From positions 124,001 through 188,000 of the forward strand of contig NZ_KI535340.1 of the NCBI RefSeq assembly GCF_000160075.2: a stretch of DNA of 64,000 nucleotides, read 5' to 3'. Positions 52,098-60,430 of the stretch are shown one piece after another (positions within the stretch are counted from its first letter, which is position 1; every line of letters begins with the position of its first letter). The DNA comes from Abiotrophia defectiva ATCC 49176 (GTDB lineage: Bacteria > Bacillota > Bacilli > Lactobacillales > Aerococcaceae). Below the pieces are notes generated by a model, which did no database searches, had not been told where the DNA came from, and was given only the letters and a program-made list of their open reading frames with translations. Both the position numbers and the translations under genes were made by a program.

Positions 52098-53411
52098 TTA
52101 TTGTCGCGCTCTCGTAATCAATTTAATCGGGGTTCCCTCAAAATAAAATGATTGACGCAATTGGTTCTCTAAGAAACGCTCATAAGAGAAGTGCATGAGC
52201 TCAACATCATTAACAAACGCCACGAAGGTTGGTGGGTTGACAGCTACTTGAGTTAAGTAGTAAATCTTGAGGCGACGGCCCTTATCTGTTGGGGTTGGGT
52301 TCATAGCGACTGCATCCATTAAGACATCATTCAAGACTGAAGATTGAATGCGACGGTGACGATTATCGTAGATGGTCTTCAAGAGTTCAGGCAACTTATT
52401 GAGCCGCTGGCCTGTATGAGCACTAACGAAGAGGATTGGCGCAAAAGTCAAATATTGGAAATGCGCACGAATCTCCTTGGTAAAGGTCTCAAAAAGTTTA
52501 TCACTCTTGTCTACGGCATCCCATTTATTGACCAGAATGACCATGCCCTTGCCTGCCTCATAGGCATAACCGGCTACCTTCTTGTCTTGTTCCCGAATCC
52601 CAGTCTCAGCGTCTAGGACCAAACAGACAATGTCAGAACGTTCAATGGCGGACATGGCCCGCAGCACTGAATACTTTTCAGTGTTTTCGTAGACCTTGCC
52701 TCGCTTACGAATACCGGCAGTGTCAATCATGGTATAGCGCGTTCCCTCTTCATCTGTGAAATGGGTGTCGACTGCTTCACGCGTGGTCCCTTCAATATTG
52801 GAGACGATGACCCGCTCTTCCTTAAGAATGGCGTTAACTAAACTGGACTTACCGACATTAGGACGACCAATAAAGCAGAACTTGATGACATCTTCTTCCT
52901 CAGCTTCAGCCAAGTCTGTTGGAAAATGGCTCACAACGGCATCCAAGAGATCCCCTAAACCCGTCCCATGGGAACCGGAAATAGGATAGGGATCGCCATG
53001 CCCCAAGGCATAAAAATCATAGACCATTTGGCGCATTTCTGGGTTATCTGCCTTATTGACAGCCAGGACAACTGGCTTATTAGTCCGGTGCAAGCGATGG
53101 GCAATAGCCTCATCTGCATCCGTCAAACCTTCTTGCATGCTGGTCAAGAAAACAATGACATCTGCCTCTTCCATGGCAATATCAGCTTGGTAGCGCACTT
53201 GATCCATAAGGGGCTCATCAATCATATCAATCCCACCGGTATCAATGACACGGAATTCACGGCCTAACCATTTACCCGTCGCATAGATACGGTCACGCGT
53301 CACCCCTGGATAATCTTCAACAATGGAGAGTCTCTCCCCCACCAATCGGTTAAATATTGTGGACTTCCCCACATTTGGGCGGCCTACGAGGGCCACGGTT
53401 GGCATGGACAT
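52098..53411 (-). CDS. der: Ribosome assembly GTPase Der (EngA)
   Basis: 437 residues with two tandem G domains: first GRPNVGKST at 10-18 with DTGG and NKADN, second GRPNVGKSS with DTAGIRKRG and NKWDAV, then a KH-like C-terminal domain. Essential for 50S maturation. Genes cmk, rpsA, der and hup follow each other in the usual Lactobacillales order. A GGAGGAG is just upstream of the first ATG. Confidence 0.97.
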   Translation of the reverse strand: MSMPTVALVGRPNVGKSTIFNRLVGERLSIVEDYPGVTRDRIYATGKWLGREFRVIDTGGIDMIDEPLMDQVRYQADIAMEEADVIVFLTSMQEGLTDADEAIAHRLHRTNKPVVLAVNKADNPEMRQMVYDFYALGHGDPYPISGSHGTGLGDLLDAVVSHFPTDLAEAEEEDVIKFCFIGRPNVGKSSLVNAILKEERVIVSNIEGTTREAVDTHFTDEEGTRYTMIDTAGIRKRGKVYENTEKYSVLRAMSAIERSDIVCLVLDAETGIREQDKKVAGYAYEAGKGMVILVNKWDAVDKSDKLFETFTKEIRAHFQYLTFAPILFVSAHTGQRLNKLPELLKTIYDNRHRRIQSSVLNDVLMDAVAMNPTPTDKGRRLKIYYLTQVAVNPPTFVAFVNDVELMHFSYERFLENQLRQSFYFEGTPIKLITRARQ

Positions 53412-53439
53412 AAGGTCTCCTCCTTCATTTTGGGTTTAT

Positions 53440-53478
53440 GACACGAAAAAGACTGACGCTCAGGCCAGTCTTTCGTGG
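53440..53478 (-). terminator. Hairpin terminator between rpsA and der
   Basis: AAAGACTG and CAGTCTTT on the minus strand form the core stem, flanked by CACG/CGTG, ending in TTTTT. It overlaps the region directly after the rpsA stop. Confidence 0.75.
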
Positions 53479-53488
53479 TTACAGTGGC

Positions 53489-54742
53489 TTATTCTTCGGT
53501 GTTAAGGTCGCCGAAAGCACCAGCTAACACATCACCTAAAGTGAAACCTTCTGCTTCTGCTACGATTGTAGGAGCTGGTTCAGCTTTAGCTCTAGGTTTA
53601 CGTGGTTTTGATTCGCGTTTTGGTTTGTCGCTTACTTCGCCTTCAGGGCGTGCTGGACGTTCCAACAAAGCCTTGATAGACAATGATAAACGTTGGTCTT
53701 CTGGGTTAACGCTCAATACTTTCACGTCAACTTCTTGACCTTCTTGTAATTTCTCACCTGGAGTTGCAATGTGCTCGTGAGAGATTTGAGAAATGTGTAC
53801 CAAACCTTCTACGCCAGGTAATACTTCTACGAAAGCACCAAAGTCAGTCAAGCGTTTAACAGTCCCTTTGAGGACAGTCCCTTCACCAGCTTTTTCTTGG
53901 ATGTTATCCCATGGGCCTTCTAAAGTATCCTTGATAGAGAGGGATACACGGCCGTCTTCTGGGTTAACTGAAAGTACTTTAACATTTACTTTGTCGCCTA
54001 CGTTCAAGACATCGCCTGGTTTGCGGATGTGAGAGTGAGAGATGCGGCTCAAGTGAACCAAACCATCTACATCGCCCAAGTTAACGAAAGCACCGAAGTT
54101 AGTTAAGCGAGCAACTGTCCCTTCAACGATAGAACCTTCTACCAAGTTAGCTAAAGCAGCTGCACGTTTCTCTGCACGTTCGCGTTCAGCGATTTCTTTG
54201 TGAGAGAGGATTAAACGGTTTTCTTTTTCATCAAGTTCAACGATGACAAAGTCTAAGGTTTGACCTACGTATACTTTGAGATCTTCTACGTAGAAAGAAT
54301 CCACCATAGAAGCTGGCACGAAGGCACGTAAGCCTAAATCTACCACTAAACCACCTTTAACAGCTTCTTTAACAGGTGCTGTGATGATTTCTTTGTTATC
54401 GAATTTTTCTTTGAGCTCAGCCCAAACTTTCTTAGACTCAAGACGTTTTCTTGAGAGTAAGAAGTTCCCGTTTTCTTTATCACGGATTGGTTTTAAAACC
54501 ACTACTTCAACTTCGTCACCGATATTTACTACTTCAGTAAATTCGTTGAATGGTTTTGCTGAAAGTTCACGACGTGGAATTACACCTTCTAAACCGCCAC
54601 TTTCTTTAATTGAGACACGCACTTGGTTATCTTCAAAAGCCAAGACGTCCCCTTTTACGACATCACCAGGTTTGATGTCTAAGACGCTATCCAAAGCATC
54701 CTCCATTGTTTGTAATTGTTGGTTTTCTACAGTTTCTGTCAT
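53489..54742 (-). CDS. rpsA: 30S ribosomal protein S1 homologue (four S1 domains)
   Basis: 417 residues. Four S1 RNA-binding domains can be traced: about 23-92 (KGDVLAFEDNQVRVSIKESG), about 109-175, about 191-262 (VEGTVARLTNFGAFVNLGDV) and about 277-346 (LKGTVKRLTDFGAFVEVLPG). The last two are nearly duplicates of each other. A Pro/Lys/Arg-rich tail follows. Gram-positive S1 is shorter than the six-domain E. coli form. AGGAGG precedes the ATG. Confidence 0.95.
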   Translation of the reverse strand: MTETVENQQLQTMEDALDSVLDIKPGDVVKGDVLAFEDNQVRVSIKESGGLEGVIPRRELSAKPFNEFTEVVNIGDEVEVVVLKPIRDKENGNFLLSRKRLESKKVWAELKEKFDNKEIITAPVKEAVKGGLVVDLGLRAFVPASMVDSFYVEDLKVYVGQTLDFVIVELDEKENRLILSHKEIAERERAEKRAAALANLVEGSIVEGTVARLTNFGAFVNLGDVDGLVHLSRISHSHIRKPGDVLNVGDKVNVKVLSVNPEDGRVSLSIKDTLEGPWDNIQEKAGEGTVLKGTVKRLTDFGAFVEVLPGVEGLVHISQISHEHIATPGEKLQEGQEVDVKVLSVNPEDQRLSLSIKALLERPARPEGEVSDKPKRESKPRKPRAKAEPAPTIVAEAEGFTLGDVLAGAFGDLNTEE

Positions 54743-54817
54743 CTACCAGTTCCTCCTAAGGCAATACTCAAGCGTTGTTCAGAAAATTTTTACGATTTGT
54801 GAACCTACTTAGCATCT

Positions 54818-54846
54818 ATTTTATCAAATTCTAGCCGATTAGTCTA
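54818..54846 (-). promoter_or_regulatory. Promoter of rpsA
   Basis: On the minus strand, -35 TAGACT (54841-54846), a 17-base spacer and -10 TAAAAT (54818-54823). Confidence 0.6.
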
Positions 54847-54900
54847 GTCATAATTGCAATTTATTCTTTAATAGTCGAATTTTACTTGGCTTTTAAGGCC

Positions 54901-55572
54901 TTACATTCGCTTTTGAATCATCTCAGTGAGTTTGGCCAAGAGCGAATCTAGAGTCTCGTGGCTTGTATCCACTAAAATAGCATCTTCTGCTTGTTTAAGC
55001 GGACTATGTTCCCGAGTGCTATCGTATAAATCCCGCGCCTCAATGTCTGCTTCAATCTCTGCTAAGGTCTGATCGGTCATGCCCCGTTCAATGTTTTCCT
55101 TATAACGACGCGCAGCACGAACTGCTACATCGGCAACAAAGAAAAATTTAATGCTGGCGTTAGGCAATACCACGGTACCAATGTCCCGGCCGTCCATTAC
55201 AACGGATTCTTTAGCTGCCATGGCTTGTTGCATGGCTACCAGAGCCTCACGGACCAGCGGTTGGGCTGATACCTCAGAGACTGCTTGCGTTACTGCAACA
55301 CTACGAATAGCAGATGAAACATCTTCTTCTCCCAGATAAACGTGTTGTACTCCATCTTGACGACGGAAGGACAAATCAAGTTGGGCTAATAGGTTCTCTA
55401 AGGCCAACTGATCCTCTACACTCACTCCTTGTCGTTGCGCCGCTAAAGTCACTGCACGATACATCGCTCCTGTATCAATGTAAGTAATACCTAATTGGCC
55501 AGCCAATAACTTAGCGACGGTACTTTTGCCTGAGGAAGCAGGCCCGTCAATTGCAATTGTCAAATGTGTCAT
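54901..55572 (-). CDS. cmk: Cytidylate kinase
   Basis: Phosphorylates CMP and dCMP. 223 residues with the P-loop GPASSGKST (10-18), YIDTGAMYRAVTLAA, and DGRDIGTVVLPNA, followed by RRYKENIERG in the lid. Located before rpsA, as in most bacteria. A strong terminator (55602-55634) precedes it, so it must have its own promoter in the short gap or depend on readthrough. Confidence 0.96.
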   Translation of the reverse strand: MTHLTIAIDGPASSGKSTVAKLLAGQLGITYIDTGAMYRAVTLAAQRQGVSVEDQLALENLLAQLDLSFRRQDGVQHVYLGEEDVSSAIRSVAVTQAVSEVSAQPLVREALVAMQQAMAAKESVVMDGRDIGTVVLPNASIKFFFVADVAVRAARRYKENIERGMTDQTLAEIEADIEARDLYDSTREHSPLKQAEDAILVDTSHETLDSLLAKLTEMIQKRM

Positions 55573-55601
55573 CTATGCTTCATCCTCTTCTATCTCTCTA
55601 C

Positions 55602-55634
55602 AAAAAAATAGAGCTTAGTTTCCTAAGCTCTATT
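55602..55634 (-). terminator. Intrinsic terminator of the LysM surface-protein gene
   Basis: A perfect 12-bp stem AATAGAGCTTAG/CTAAGCTCTATT (55607-55618 with 55623-55634) followed by seven T residues on the minus strand. Confidence 0.92.
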
Positions 55635-55666
55635 CTACCCTAAAACTAGGGAGTTCTCAATTTTTT

Positions 55667-56344
55667 TTATGGAATAACAATGGTTTGACCAGGCAATATG
55701 GTGGTTTCAAGTGAGGCACCATTCGCTGCTAATAAGGCGTCTAAAGAAACTCCGTTATTAGCTGCAATTCGATACCAAGAATCCCCTGCTTGTACCACAT
55801 AAGTCGTACCACCTTGGTTTTGCTGTTGCTGACCTTGTTGGTTTTGACCCTGTTGTTGACCTTGCTGGTTTTGGCCTTGTTGTTGACCTTGTTGATTTTG
55901 GTTAGGTTGCTCACCTTGCTGGTTATTCAAACCATGGCCAGATTCACTTGCTTTGGATTCAAGACTTGAAGCTGAGGCTACAGCTGAGCTAGATTCGCTA
56001 GCACTGCTAGAGCTTGCACTTGAACTTTCAGCCCGAGAGATAGAAACTTGTGAAGCCGTCCGTGGTGATGGATTCTGTGGACGTGACGCATTGACCCAGA
56101 AGAAAAGGATGAATGGTACGATACATACGCAGATAACCATAAAGAGCAAGACCTTGGATAAGGTAGTTGCCTCACGTTCTGGCTGGTTACGAGCCGTCCG
56201 AGAGTATTGTCGATTTTTTAAGTTTTCGTCTTCGCCAAATTTGTTGTTCCATGGCATTCTAAACTTGCCTGACGTTTCCGATGATTGATTTGATGATTCA
56301 TTCAAATTTTCTTGATCGAAATTTGATTTTTGTTCTTCAGACAT
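55667..56344 (-). CDS. Membrane-anchored LysM-domain surface protein (SAG1386/EF1546-type)
   Basis: 225 residues. Cytoplasmic N-terminus (about 1-60), one membrane helix (about 63-83), an extracellular Ser-rich stretch (about 100-133), a Gln/Asn/Gly repeat region (about 140-178) and a C-terminal LysM domain (about 181-224, starting TYVVQAGDSWYRIAANNGVS) that would bind peptidoglycan. The ATG at 56344 has AGGAGG seven bases upstream; an in-frame ATG 20 codons earlier lacks one. This protein family occurs next to cmk in Lactobacillales. Confidence 0.88.
   Translation of the reverse strand: MSEEQKSNFDQENLNESSNQSSETSGKFRMPWNNKFGEDENLKNRQYSRTARNQPEREATTLSKVLLFMVICVCIVPFILFFWVNASRPQNPSPRTASQVSISRAESSSASSSSASESSSAVASASSLESKASESGHGLNNQQGEQPNQNQQGQQQGQNQQGQQQGQNQQGQQQQNQGGTTYVVQAGDSWYRIAANNGVSLDALLAANGASLETTILPGQTIVIP
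55820..55900 (-). repeat. Three 27-bp tandem repeats encoding QNQQGQQQG
   Basis: Three consecutive 9-codon units (the last ends QQQQ) in the extracellular linker of the LysM protein. A candidate site for copy-number change by slippage. Confidence 0.85.
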
Positions 56345-56535
56345 CAAAATTCCTCCTAAAATATGATACAATGTGACTAGATCCATAAAGGGCACATGTT
56401 GCACATATTAGTATTTACTAGTTTATAGTACCATATTCTAAGCGACCTGTGCTAAAAATACGGTGGAAGTAAACGCTTTTATATGAATTTGATAAGGCTC
56501 TGTAACATTTCTGTAATATAAAAGGAGGTTTTTGT

Positions 56536-56748
56536 ATGTCTAAGTTAATTGTTCAATCGGAAAAATGCATTGCTTGCGGTAAGTGTTATCTCAATTTTCC
56601 ACAAGTCTTTGATTGTGAAGACGATGGAATTGCCTTTGTGCAAGAAGATGCCACTGAGCAAGCACAGCTTTTAGCACGGTCTGCCATCTTTGATTGTCCG
56701 ACTCGAGCGATTGAGGAAGTAGACGATACCTCTGCCACTTCACACTAA
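56536..56748 (+). CDS. fer: Single-cluster ferredoxin
   Basis: 70 residues. CIACGKC (Cys11, Cys14, Cys17) and Cys54 in FDCPTRAI are the four ligands expected for one [4Fe-4S] cluster. Small soluble electron carrier. It is divergent from the LysM gene, a common pairing in Lactobacillales. AAGGAGG at about 56522 precedes the ATG. Confidence 0.94.
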   Translation: MSKLIVQSEKCIACGKCYLNFPQVFDCEDDGIAFVQEDATEQAQLLARSAIFDCPTRAIEEVDDTSATSH

Positions 56749-56761
56749 GTATAAGCACATA

Positions 56762-56794
56762 AATAATGACCGGGACTAGTCCCGGTCATTTTCC
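56762..56794. terminator. Bidirectional terminator between fer and ribU
   Basis: Perfect 13-bp palindromic stem AATGACCGGGACT/AGTCCCGGTCATT (56765-56777 with 56778-56790), followed by TTCCTTCTT on the plus strand. Confidence 0.85.
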
Positions 56795-56797
56795 TTC

Positions 56798-57385
56798 TTA
56801 TTGGTAGTTTACTAGTATGAAGCCCCTCTTAATCAGATATGCCTTTAATTGGTTGTAAACCAAGGACAAGAGAATCCCTAAGATAGCTCCCTTAAGTAAG
56901 TTAAATGGCACAATGGCTACTAAGACCATTTCTACCATATTTTTGATTGGCCAATGCATGACCTCTACATAAATAGGGAGCGCAATGAAATAATTGAGCA
57001 AGCTCATAATAATAGTCAAGCTAACAGCCAAGCTGGCACATGTGAGCACAATCTGCTTAAGTTGCCATGTGCCCTTGTTGCGACGCAGGTAAAAATGTAG
57101 CATCAACATCATGGTCATGGTGCCAATGAAACTCATGCTAACCCCTAGCGGAATCCCTGCTTCTCCTCCCTTACGTAGGTATTCAATGAAATCGCGGATG
57201 AAAGCTACCACTGCAGCCCCAATTGGTCCATTAATCAAGAGCCCAATGAAGACTGGCACATCACTAAAGTCGAACTTAAGAAATGGTGCCGATGGCAACA
57301 AAGGAAAATCGAGCAGTCGGAAAACCACTGCCCAGGCTCCTAAAATAGCCAGTAATACTTGACGTGTCAATCGCATGTTTTTCAT
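56798..57385 (-). CDS. ribU: Riboflavin ECF transporter S component RibU
   Basis: 195 residues with six hydrophobic segments. SAPFLKFDFSDVPVFIGLLI is the characteristic RibU stretch, followed by GPIGAAVVAFIRDFIEYL. Function is strongly supported by the FMN riboswitch upstream. AAGGAGG lies seven bases before ATG 57385; the frame runs 12 codons further upstream into the riboswitch terminator region and is not used. It needs EcfA, EcfA' and EcfT, which are not in the window. Confidence 0.95.
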   Translation of the reverse strand: MKNMRLTRQVLLAILGAWAVVFRLLDFPLLPSAPFLKFDFSDVPVFIGLLINGPIGAAVVAFIRDFIEYLRKGGEAGIPLGVSMSFIGTMTMMLMLHFYLRRNKGTWQLKQIVLTCASLAVSLTIIMSLLNYFIALPIYVEVMHWPIKNMVEMVLVAIVPFNLLKGAILGILLSLVYNQLKAYLIKRGFILVNYQ

Positions 57386-57418
57386 AGATATTCCTCCTTT
57401 TATTCGTCTTCTAGAAGC

Positions 57419-57450
57419 CAAAAAAATACGCTTACTTGGGAAAGTAAACG
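57419..57450 (-). terminator. Riboswitch terminator before ribU
   Basis: CGTTTACTT/AAGTAAGCG stem on the minus strand (57442-57450 with 57429-57437) followed by seven T residues, between the FMN riboswitch and the ribU ribosome site. Confidence 0.88.
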
Positions 57451-57491
57451 CAGCAAAGACAAATAAACCCTGTGAATCTATCTGTTAATTA

Positions 57492-57612
57492 GCTTACTTC
57501 TCCCATCCAGACTTTACTGTCGGTACTGGAATTTCACCAGTTCAACCTAGACCCTAAGGTACCAGGCTCGTGGACTTTACCACCGGTCGGGAATTTCACC
57601 CTGCCCTGAAGA
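57492..57612 (-). promoter_or_regulatory. FMN riboswitch (RFN element) controlling ribU
   Basis: On the minus strand the conserved blocks appear in order: CAGGGCAGGGTGAAATTCCC, GACCGGTGGTAAAGTCCACG, AACTGGTGAAATTCCAGTAC, and CGACAGTAAAGTCTGGATGG followed by GAGAAG. The 3' end reads AAGTAAGC, which is repeated in the terminator and gives an obvious antiterminator alternative. Confidence 0.97.
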
Positions 57613-57640
57613 CTAATTGTATTATTCGATTGATACCTTC

Positions 57641-57669
57641 ATTATAGCACAAGATGCCCGACTTGCCTA
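57641..57669 (-). promoter_or_regulatory. Promoter of ribU
   Basis: On the minus strand, -35 TAGGCA (57664-57669), a 17-base spacer and extended -10 TGCTATAAT (-10 at 57641-57646). The -35 is in the loop of the rluB terminator. Confidence 0.75.
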
Positions 57670-57681
57670 GCCGGGCATCTT
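57651..57681 (-). terminator. Hairpin after rluB
   Basis: AAGATGCCCG (57651-57660) and CGGGCATCTT (57672-57681), 10-bp stem. No T-run of note on the minus strand; the ribU -35 lies in its loop. Confidence 0.65.
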
Positions 57682-57685
57682 CTTA

Positions 57686-58558
57686 TTAAAAATTTCTGGC
57701 AGGTTTGGGCTTGGACTGCCCTTTTCTAGCCTTACGGGCTGAGCTAGACGCAGATGATTTGCGAGAAGGCTTTTGACCAGTTGGACGCCCCATTATACGC
57801 TTAGGTTTAGCTTTCCTTGCTTCTTGACCGGCTTGTCCCTCGCTCTGACTCATTTGCTTAAGCTTATTGACTTCATGAGCGGTTAACTCTCGCCATTCTC
57901 CTGGCAAGAGCTTGCCTAGCGTCAGAAAAGCATAGCGTTCCCGCTTGAGTTTGTTGACTGGGTGCCCCACCGCTTCAAACATACGCTTAACTTGATGATT
58001 CCAACCTTCACGAATGGTCAGCTCTACAATTGCCGTCTGGTTATCCAGATTCTGGCTTAAGAGCTGAGCCTTGGCTTTGGCTGTTTTCTTACCATCTAAC
58101 ACAATACCCGCTTCAAGTCGAGCAAGTGACTTTTCAGATGGAATCCCTTTGACTTTGGCTACATAGACCTTATCAATTTGGTGGCGCGGATGCATGAGTT
58201 GATTAGCAAATGCCCCATCGTTGGTCAAGAGCAGAAGCCCAGTCGTATCATAGTCCAAACGTCCGACCGGATAAATTCGCTCTTCAATGCCTTGAATGTA
58301 GTCTAGAATGACCTGACGGTTCTTGTCATCGGACACGGCACTTATGACATGTCTTGGCTTATTAATCAGAATATAGCGGGGTTCTTCTCGATAGATTGGA
58401 ACGCCATCTACTTCTATACGGTCCTTACTGGATACCTGAGTTCCTAATTCACGCACTGTCTGGCCATTAACGCTAACCCGACCTTCCGTAATCAAGCTTT
58501 CGCATTTACGACGACTAGCAATTCCTGCATGAGCCATCACTTTCTGCAAACGATCCAT
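57686..58558 (-). CDS. rluB: 23S rRNA pseudouridine synthase RluB
   Basis: 290 residues. N-terminal S4 domain (MDRLQKVMAHAGIASRRKCE), RsuA/RluB catalytic domain with VGRLDYDTTGLLLLTNDG containing the catalytic Asp in RLDYDT. The C-terminal tail of about 50 residues is Lys/Arg/Ser-rich. Translation follows scpB directly, the conserved scpA-scpB-rluB order. It modifies U2605 in 23S rRNA (E. coli numbering). Confidence 0.95.
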   Translation of the reverse strand: MDRLQKVMAHAGIASRRKCESLITEGRVSVNGQTVRELGTQVSSKDRIEVDGVPIYREEPRYILINKPRHVISAVSDDKNRQVILDYIQGIEERIYPVGRLDYDTTGLLLLTNDGAFANQLMHPRHQIDKVYVAKVKGIPSEKSLARLEAGIVLDGKKTAKAKAQLLSQNLDNQTAIVELTIREGWNHQVKRMFEAVGHPVNKLKRERYAFLTLGKLLPGEWRELTAHEVNKLKQMSQSEGQAGQEARKAKPKRIMGRPTGQKPSRKSSASSSARKARKGQSKPKPARNF

Positions 58559-59197
58559 CTAATCCTCCTCCCCTTCTTCTAAATCGGAATCAAGGAATGG
58601 CACATCCTGATAAGACACTTCGTCATCTAGACTAATCTGCCATTGCTTGGTATTAAATAATTCATCCGAAGTGACCTCATCATTGAGGTTAAGTGGCTCA
58701 ATATTTGGTAAATCTTCCAAAGACTTGAGACCGAAATAGTCCATAAAGTAATCCGTCACCCCGTAGAGGACTGGACGCCCGGGCGCTTCAAGCCGACCCA
58801 CTTCACGAATCAAGTCGCGAGCAAGCAACTTTTGTAGCATGGTGATACTGGATACGCCACGAATCTCATCAATCCCCATACGGGTAATCGGCTGACGATA
58901 GGCTACAATGGCTAGCGTCTCAACGGCAGCGCGACTGAGCTTCTGGGTAAAGGGTGAGTGAGCATAAGCCTCCACATCAGGCGCCAATTCTGCCTTAGTC
59001 ACCAGACGGTACTGATCATTGTAATTAACCAGTTCTACCGGTGATAGCGGATCTTCCTGTAAATTCAATTGTAATTGTTGCAAGGCATCTGTCACTTGAC
59101 TTAAGGGCACCTGAAGGCTAGCCGCCAAATCTTTACGACTGACACCTTCAATTCCTGTTACAAATATAATGCCATGCAGGCGGGTAATTAATTCCAT
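58559..59197 (-). CDS. scpB: Segregation and condensation protein B
   Basis: 212 residues with two winged-helix domains, VETLAIVAYRQPITRMGIDE and later segments typical of ScpB. It works with ScpA and SMC in chromosome compaction. It starts directly at the end of scpA, and ends directly before rluB. Confidence 0.95.
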   Translation of the reverse strand: MELITRLHGIIFVTGIEGVSRKDLAASLQVPLSQVTDALQQLQLNLQEDPLSPVELVNYNDQYRLVTKAELAPDVEAYAHSPFTQKLSRAAVETLAIVAYRQPITRMGIDEIRGVSSITMLQKLLARDLIREVGRLEAPGRPVLYGVTDYFMDYFGLKSLEDLPNIEPLNLNDEVTSDELFNTKQWQISLDDEVSYQDVPFLDSDLEEGEED

Positions 59198-60007
59198 CTA
59201 TTCGACTCCGTCTATTTTTTCAATTTCAATTGGTGCCAAGGCCTCAGCCTGGTAGAAAACAATGAACTGCTTACGTACTAGCTCCAGAAGCGCCATAAAG
59301 GTCGTGATAATTTCTGGGCGACTGGCCTTGTCAATCAACTGCTCAAAAGACAAGCGTTCTTGCCGCTCTAATCGCTCCAAACGCGCCAAAATATCATCCA
59401 TCTTCTGCTCCACTGTCAAAGGATCATGATGAATTTGGCGTTCTAAAGGCTGACGAGCTAGTTGGCGGGCTAAGACATCTTGCATACGCGCCACCAGTTG
59501 ATCCAGGCTAATTTCCCCTTCTTGTAGCGGGATTTGGTCCTGGTAGTCCGACAAGTCATCTGCTTGCTTAGAAAAGAGGGCTGCACGAGCTTCTTGGCGC
59601 ATTTCTAGTAGTGAGGACACATCTTGAAATTGTTGATACAAGAGCAGTTGTTGCACCAACACTTGACGTGGATCACCAGGCTCATAGTCGCCATCCAATT
59701 CAGCATCCGGCTCGATAGGTAGGAGCAGACGACTCTTGATTTCCAAGAGCGTGGCCGCCATCACTAAGTAATCACCAGCTTGGTCCAACTCTAGCTCTTG
59801 CATAGAGTGAAGATAAGCCAAGTACTGACTAGTAATTTCGGCCATGGGGATATCATTAATATCCACTTTCATCTGTTTAATTAAGTGCAGTAACAAGTCA
59901 AAGGGCCCCTGAAAAGAGGCCAATTGGAGCTTGAGCTGCTGCTTGTCCTTGGTCACGGAGCTATCTTGCCCCTGATGACCTTTAAGATTCTTGGTGTTCT
60001 TGGGCAT
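59198..60007 (-). CDS. scpA: Segregation and condensation protein A
   Basis: 269 residues. LQLASFQGPFDLLLHLIKQM near residue 25 is the ScpA (kleisin) N-terminal signature; the C-terminal winged helix ends EIEKIDGVE. It bridges the SMC heads. I start at ATG 60007, with GGAG eight bases upstream inside the ribT gene; a TTG seven codons earlier is rejected. The frame overlaps ribT by 26 bases. Confidence 0.94.
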   Translation of the reverse strand: MPKNTKNLKGHQGQDSSVTKDKQQLKLQLASFQGPFDLLLHLIKQMKVDINDIPMAEITSQYLAYLHSMQELELDQAGDYLVMAATLLEIKSRLLLPIEPDAELDGDYEPGDPRQVLVQQLLLYQQFQDVSSLLEMRQEARAALFSKQADDLSDYQDQIPLQEGEISLDQLVARMQDVLARQLARQPLERQIHHDPLTVEQKMDDILARLERLERQERLSFEQLIDKASRPEIITTFMALLELVRKQFIVFYQAEALAPIEIEKIDGVE

Positions 60008-60392
60008 AACGACTGCTCCATTTGACAAGAAGTTCTGAGGTCAGACGAGACCCTAAGAAGGCGCTATTAGGATAACGCTCCTTAAGTTCACAGAAAATCT
60101 GATAACCTACAGACTCATTGCGGAATGATGGTAAGAGGGCAATACGGTCAATAACGACTGACTCTGGATGTTCTGACTCGTTGCCAGGCGATTGAAAGGT
60201 TTCAACCCCAACTAAGCCAATGAAATTATCTTGGTCTTGCTCTCGATAGAGATAGATTTCCTTGCTATCAGATTGCCGGTAGGTTTCCAAAATCGACTGC
60301 AAGAGGTCGGTTTGGTGCTGCCCTTCCTCTAAGGTATAGGACAGCAGGCCGAGAATAATCTTTTCATTTTTATTTTTAGATTTAATGAGCAC
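59982..60392 (-). CDS. ribT: RibT-like GNAT acetyltransferase
   Basis: 136 residues. GNAT fold: N-terminal MLIKSKNKNEKIILGLLSY, then VVIDRIALLPSFRNESVGYQ with a weak version of the acetyl-CoA loop. The start is GTG (60392), with GGAG six bases upstream. In Bacillus ribT lies between the riboflavin operon and scpAB; here scpAB is kept but no riboflavin-synthesis genes are seen. Substrate unknown. Confidence 0.8.
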   Translation of the reverse strand: MLIKSKNKNEKIILGLLSYTLEEGQHQTDLLQSILETYRQSDSKEIYLYREQDQDNFIGLVGVETFQSPGNESEHPESVVIDRIALLPSFRNESVGYQIFCELKERYPNSAFLGSRLTSELLVKWSSRYAQEHQES

Positions 60393-60430
60393 GGCGTACT
60401 CCTTTCTTCCCTAGCAATCTGGCAAGTCGC

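Noticed and set aside
56468-56481. CcpA cre-like site AGTAAACGCTTTTA upstream of fer
   Set aside because: The first T and the terminal CA of the consensus are missing, and a similar string occurs by chance in the ribU terminator.
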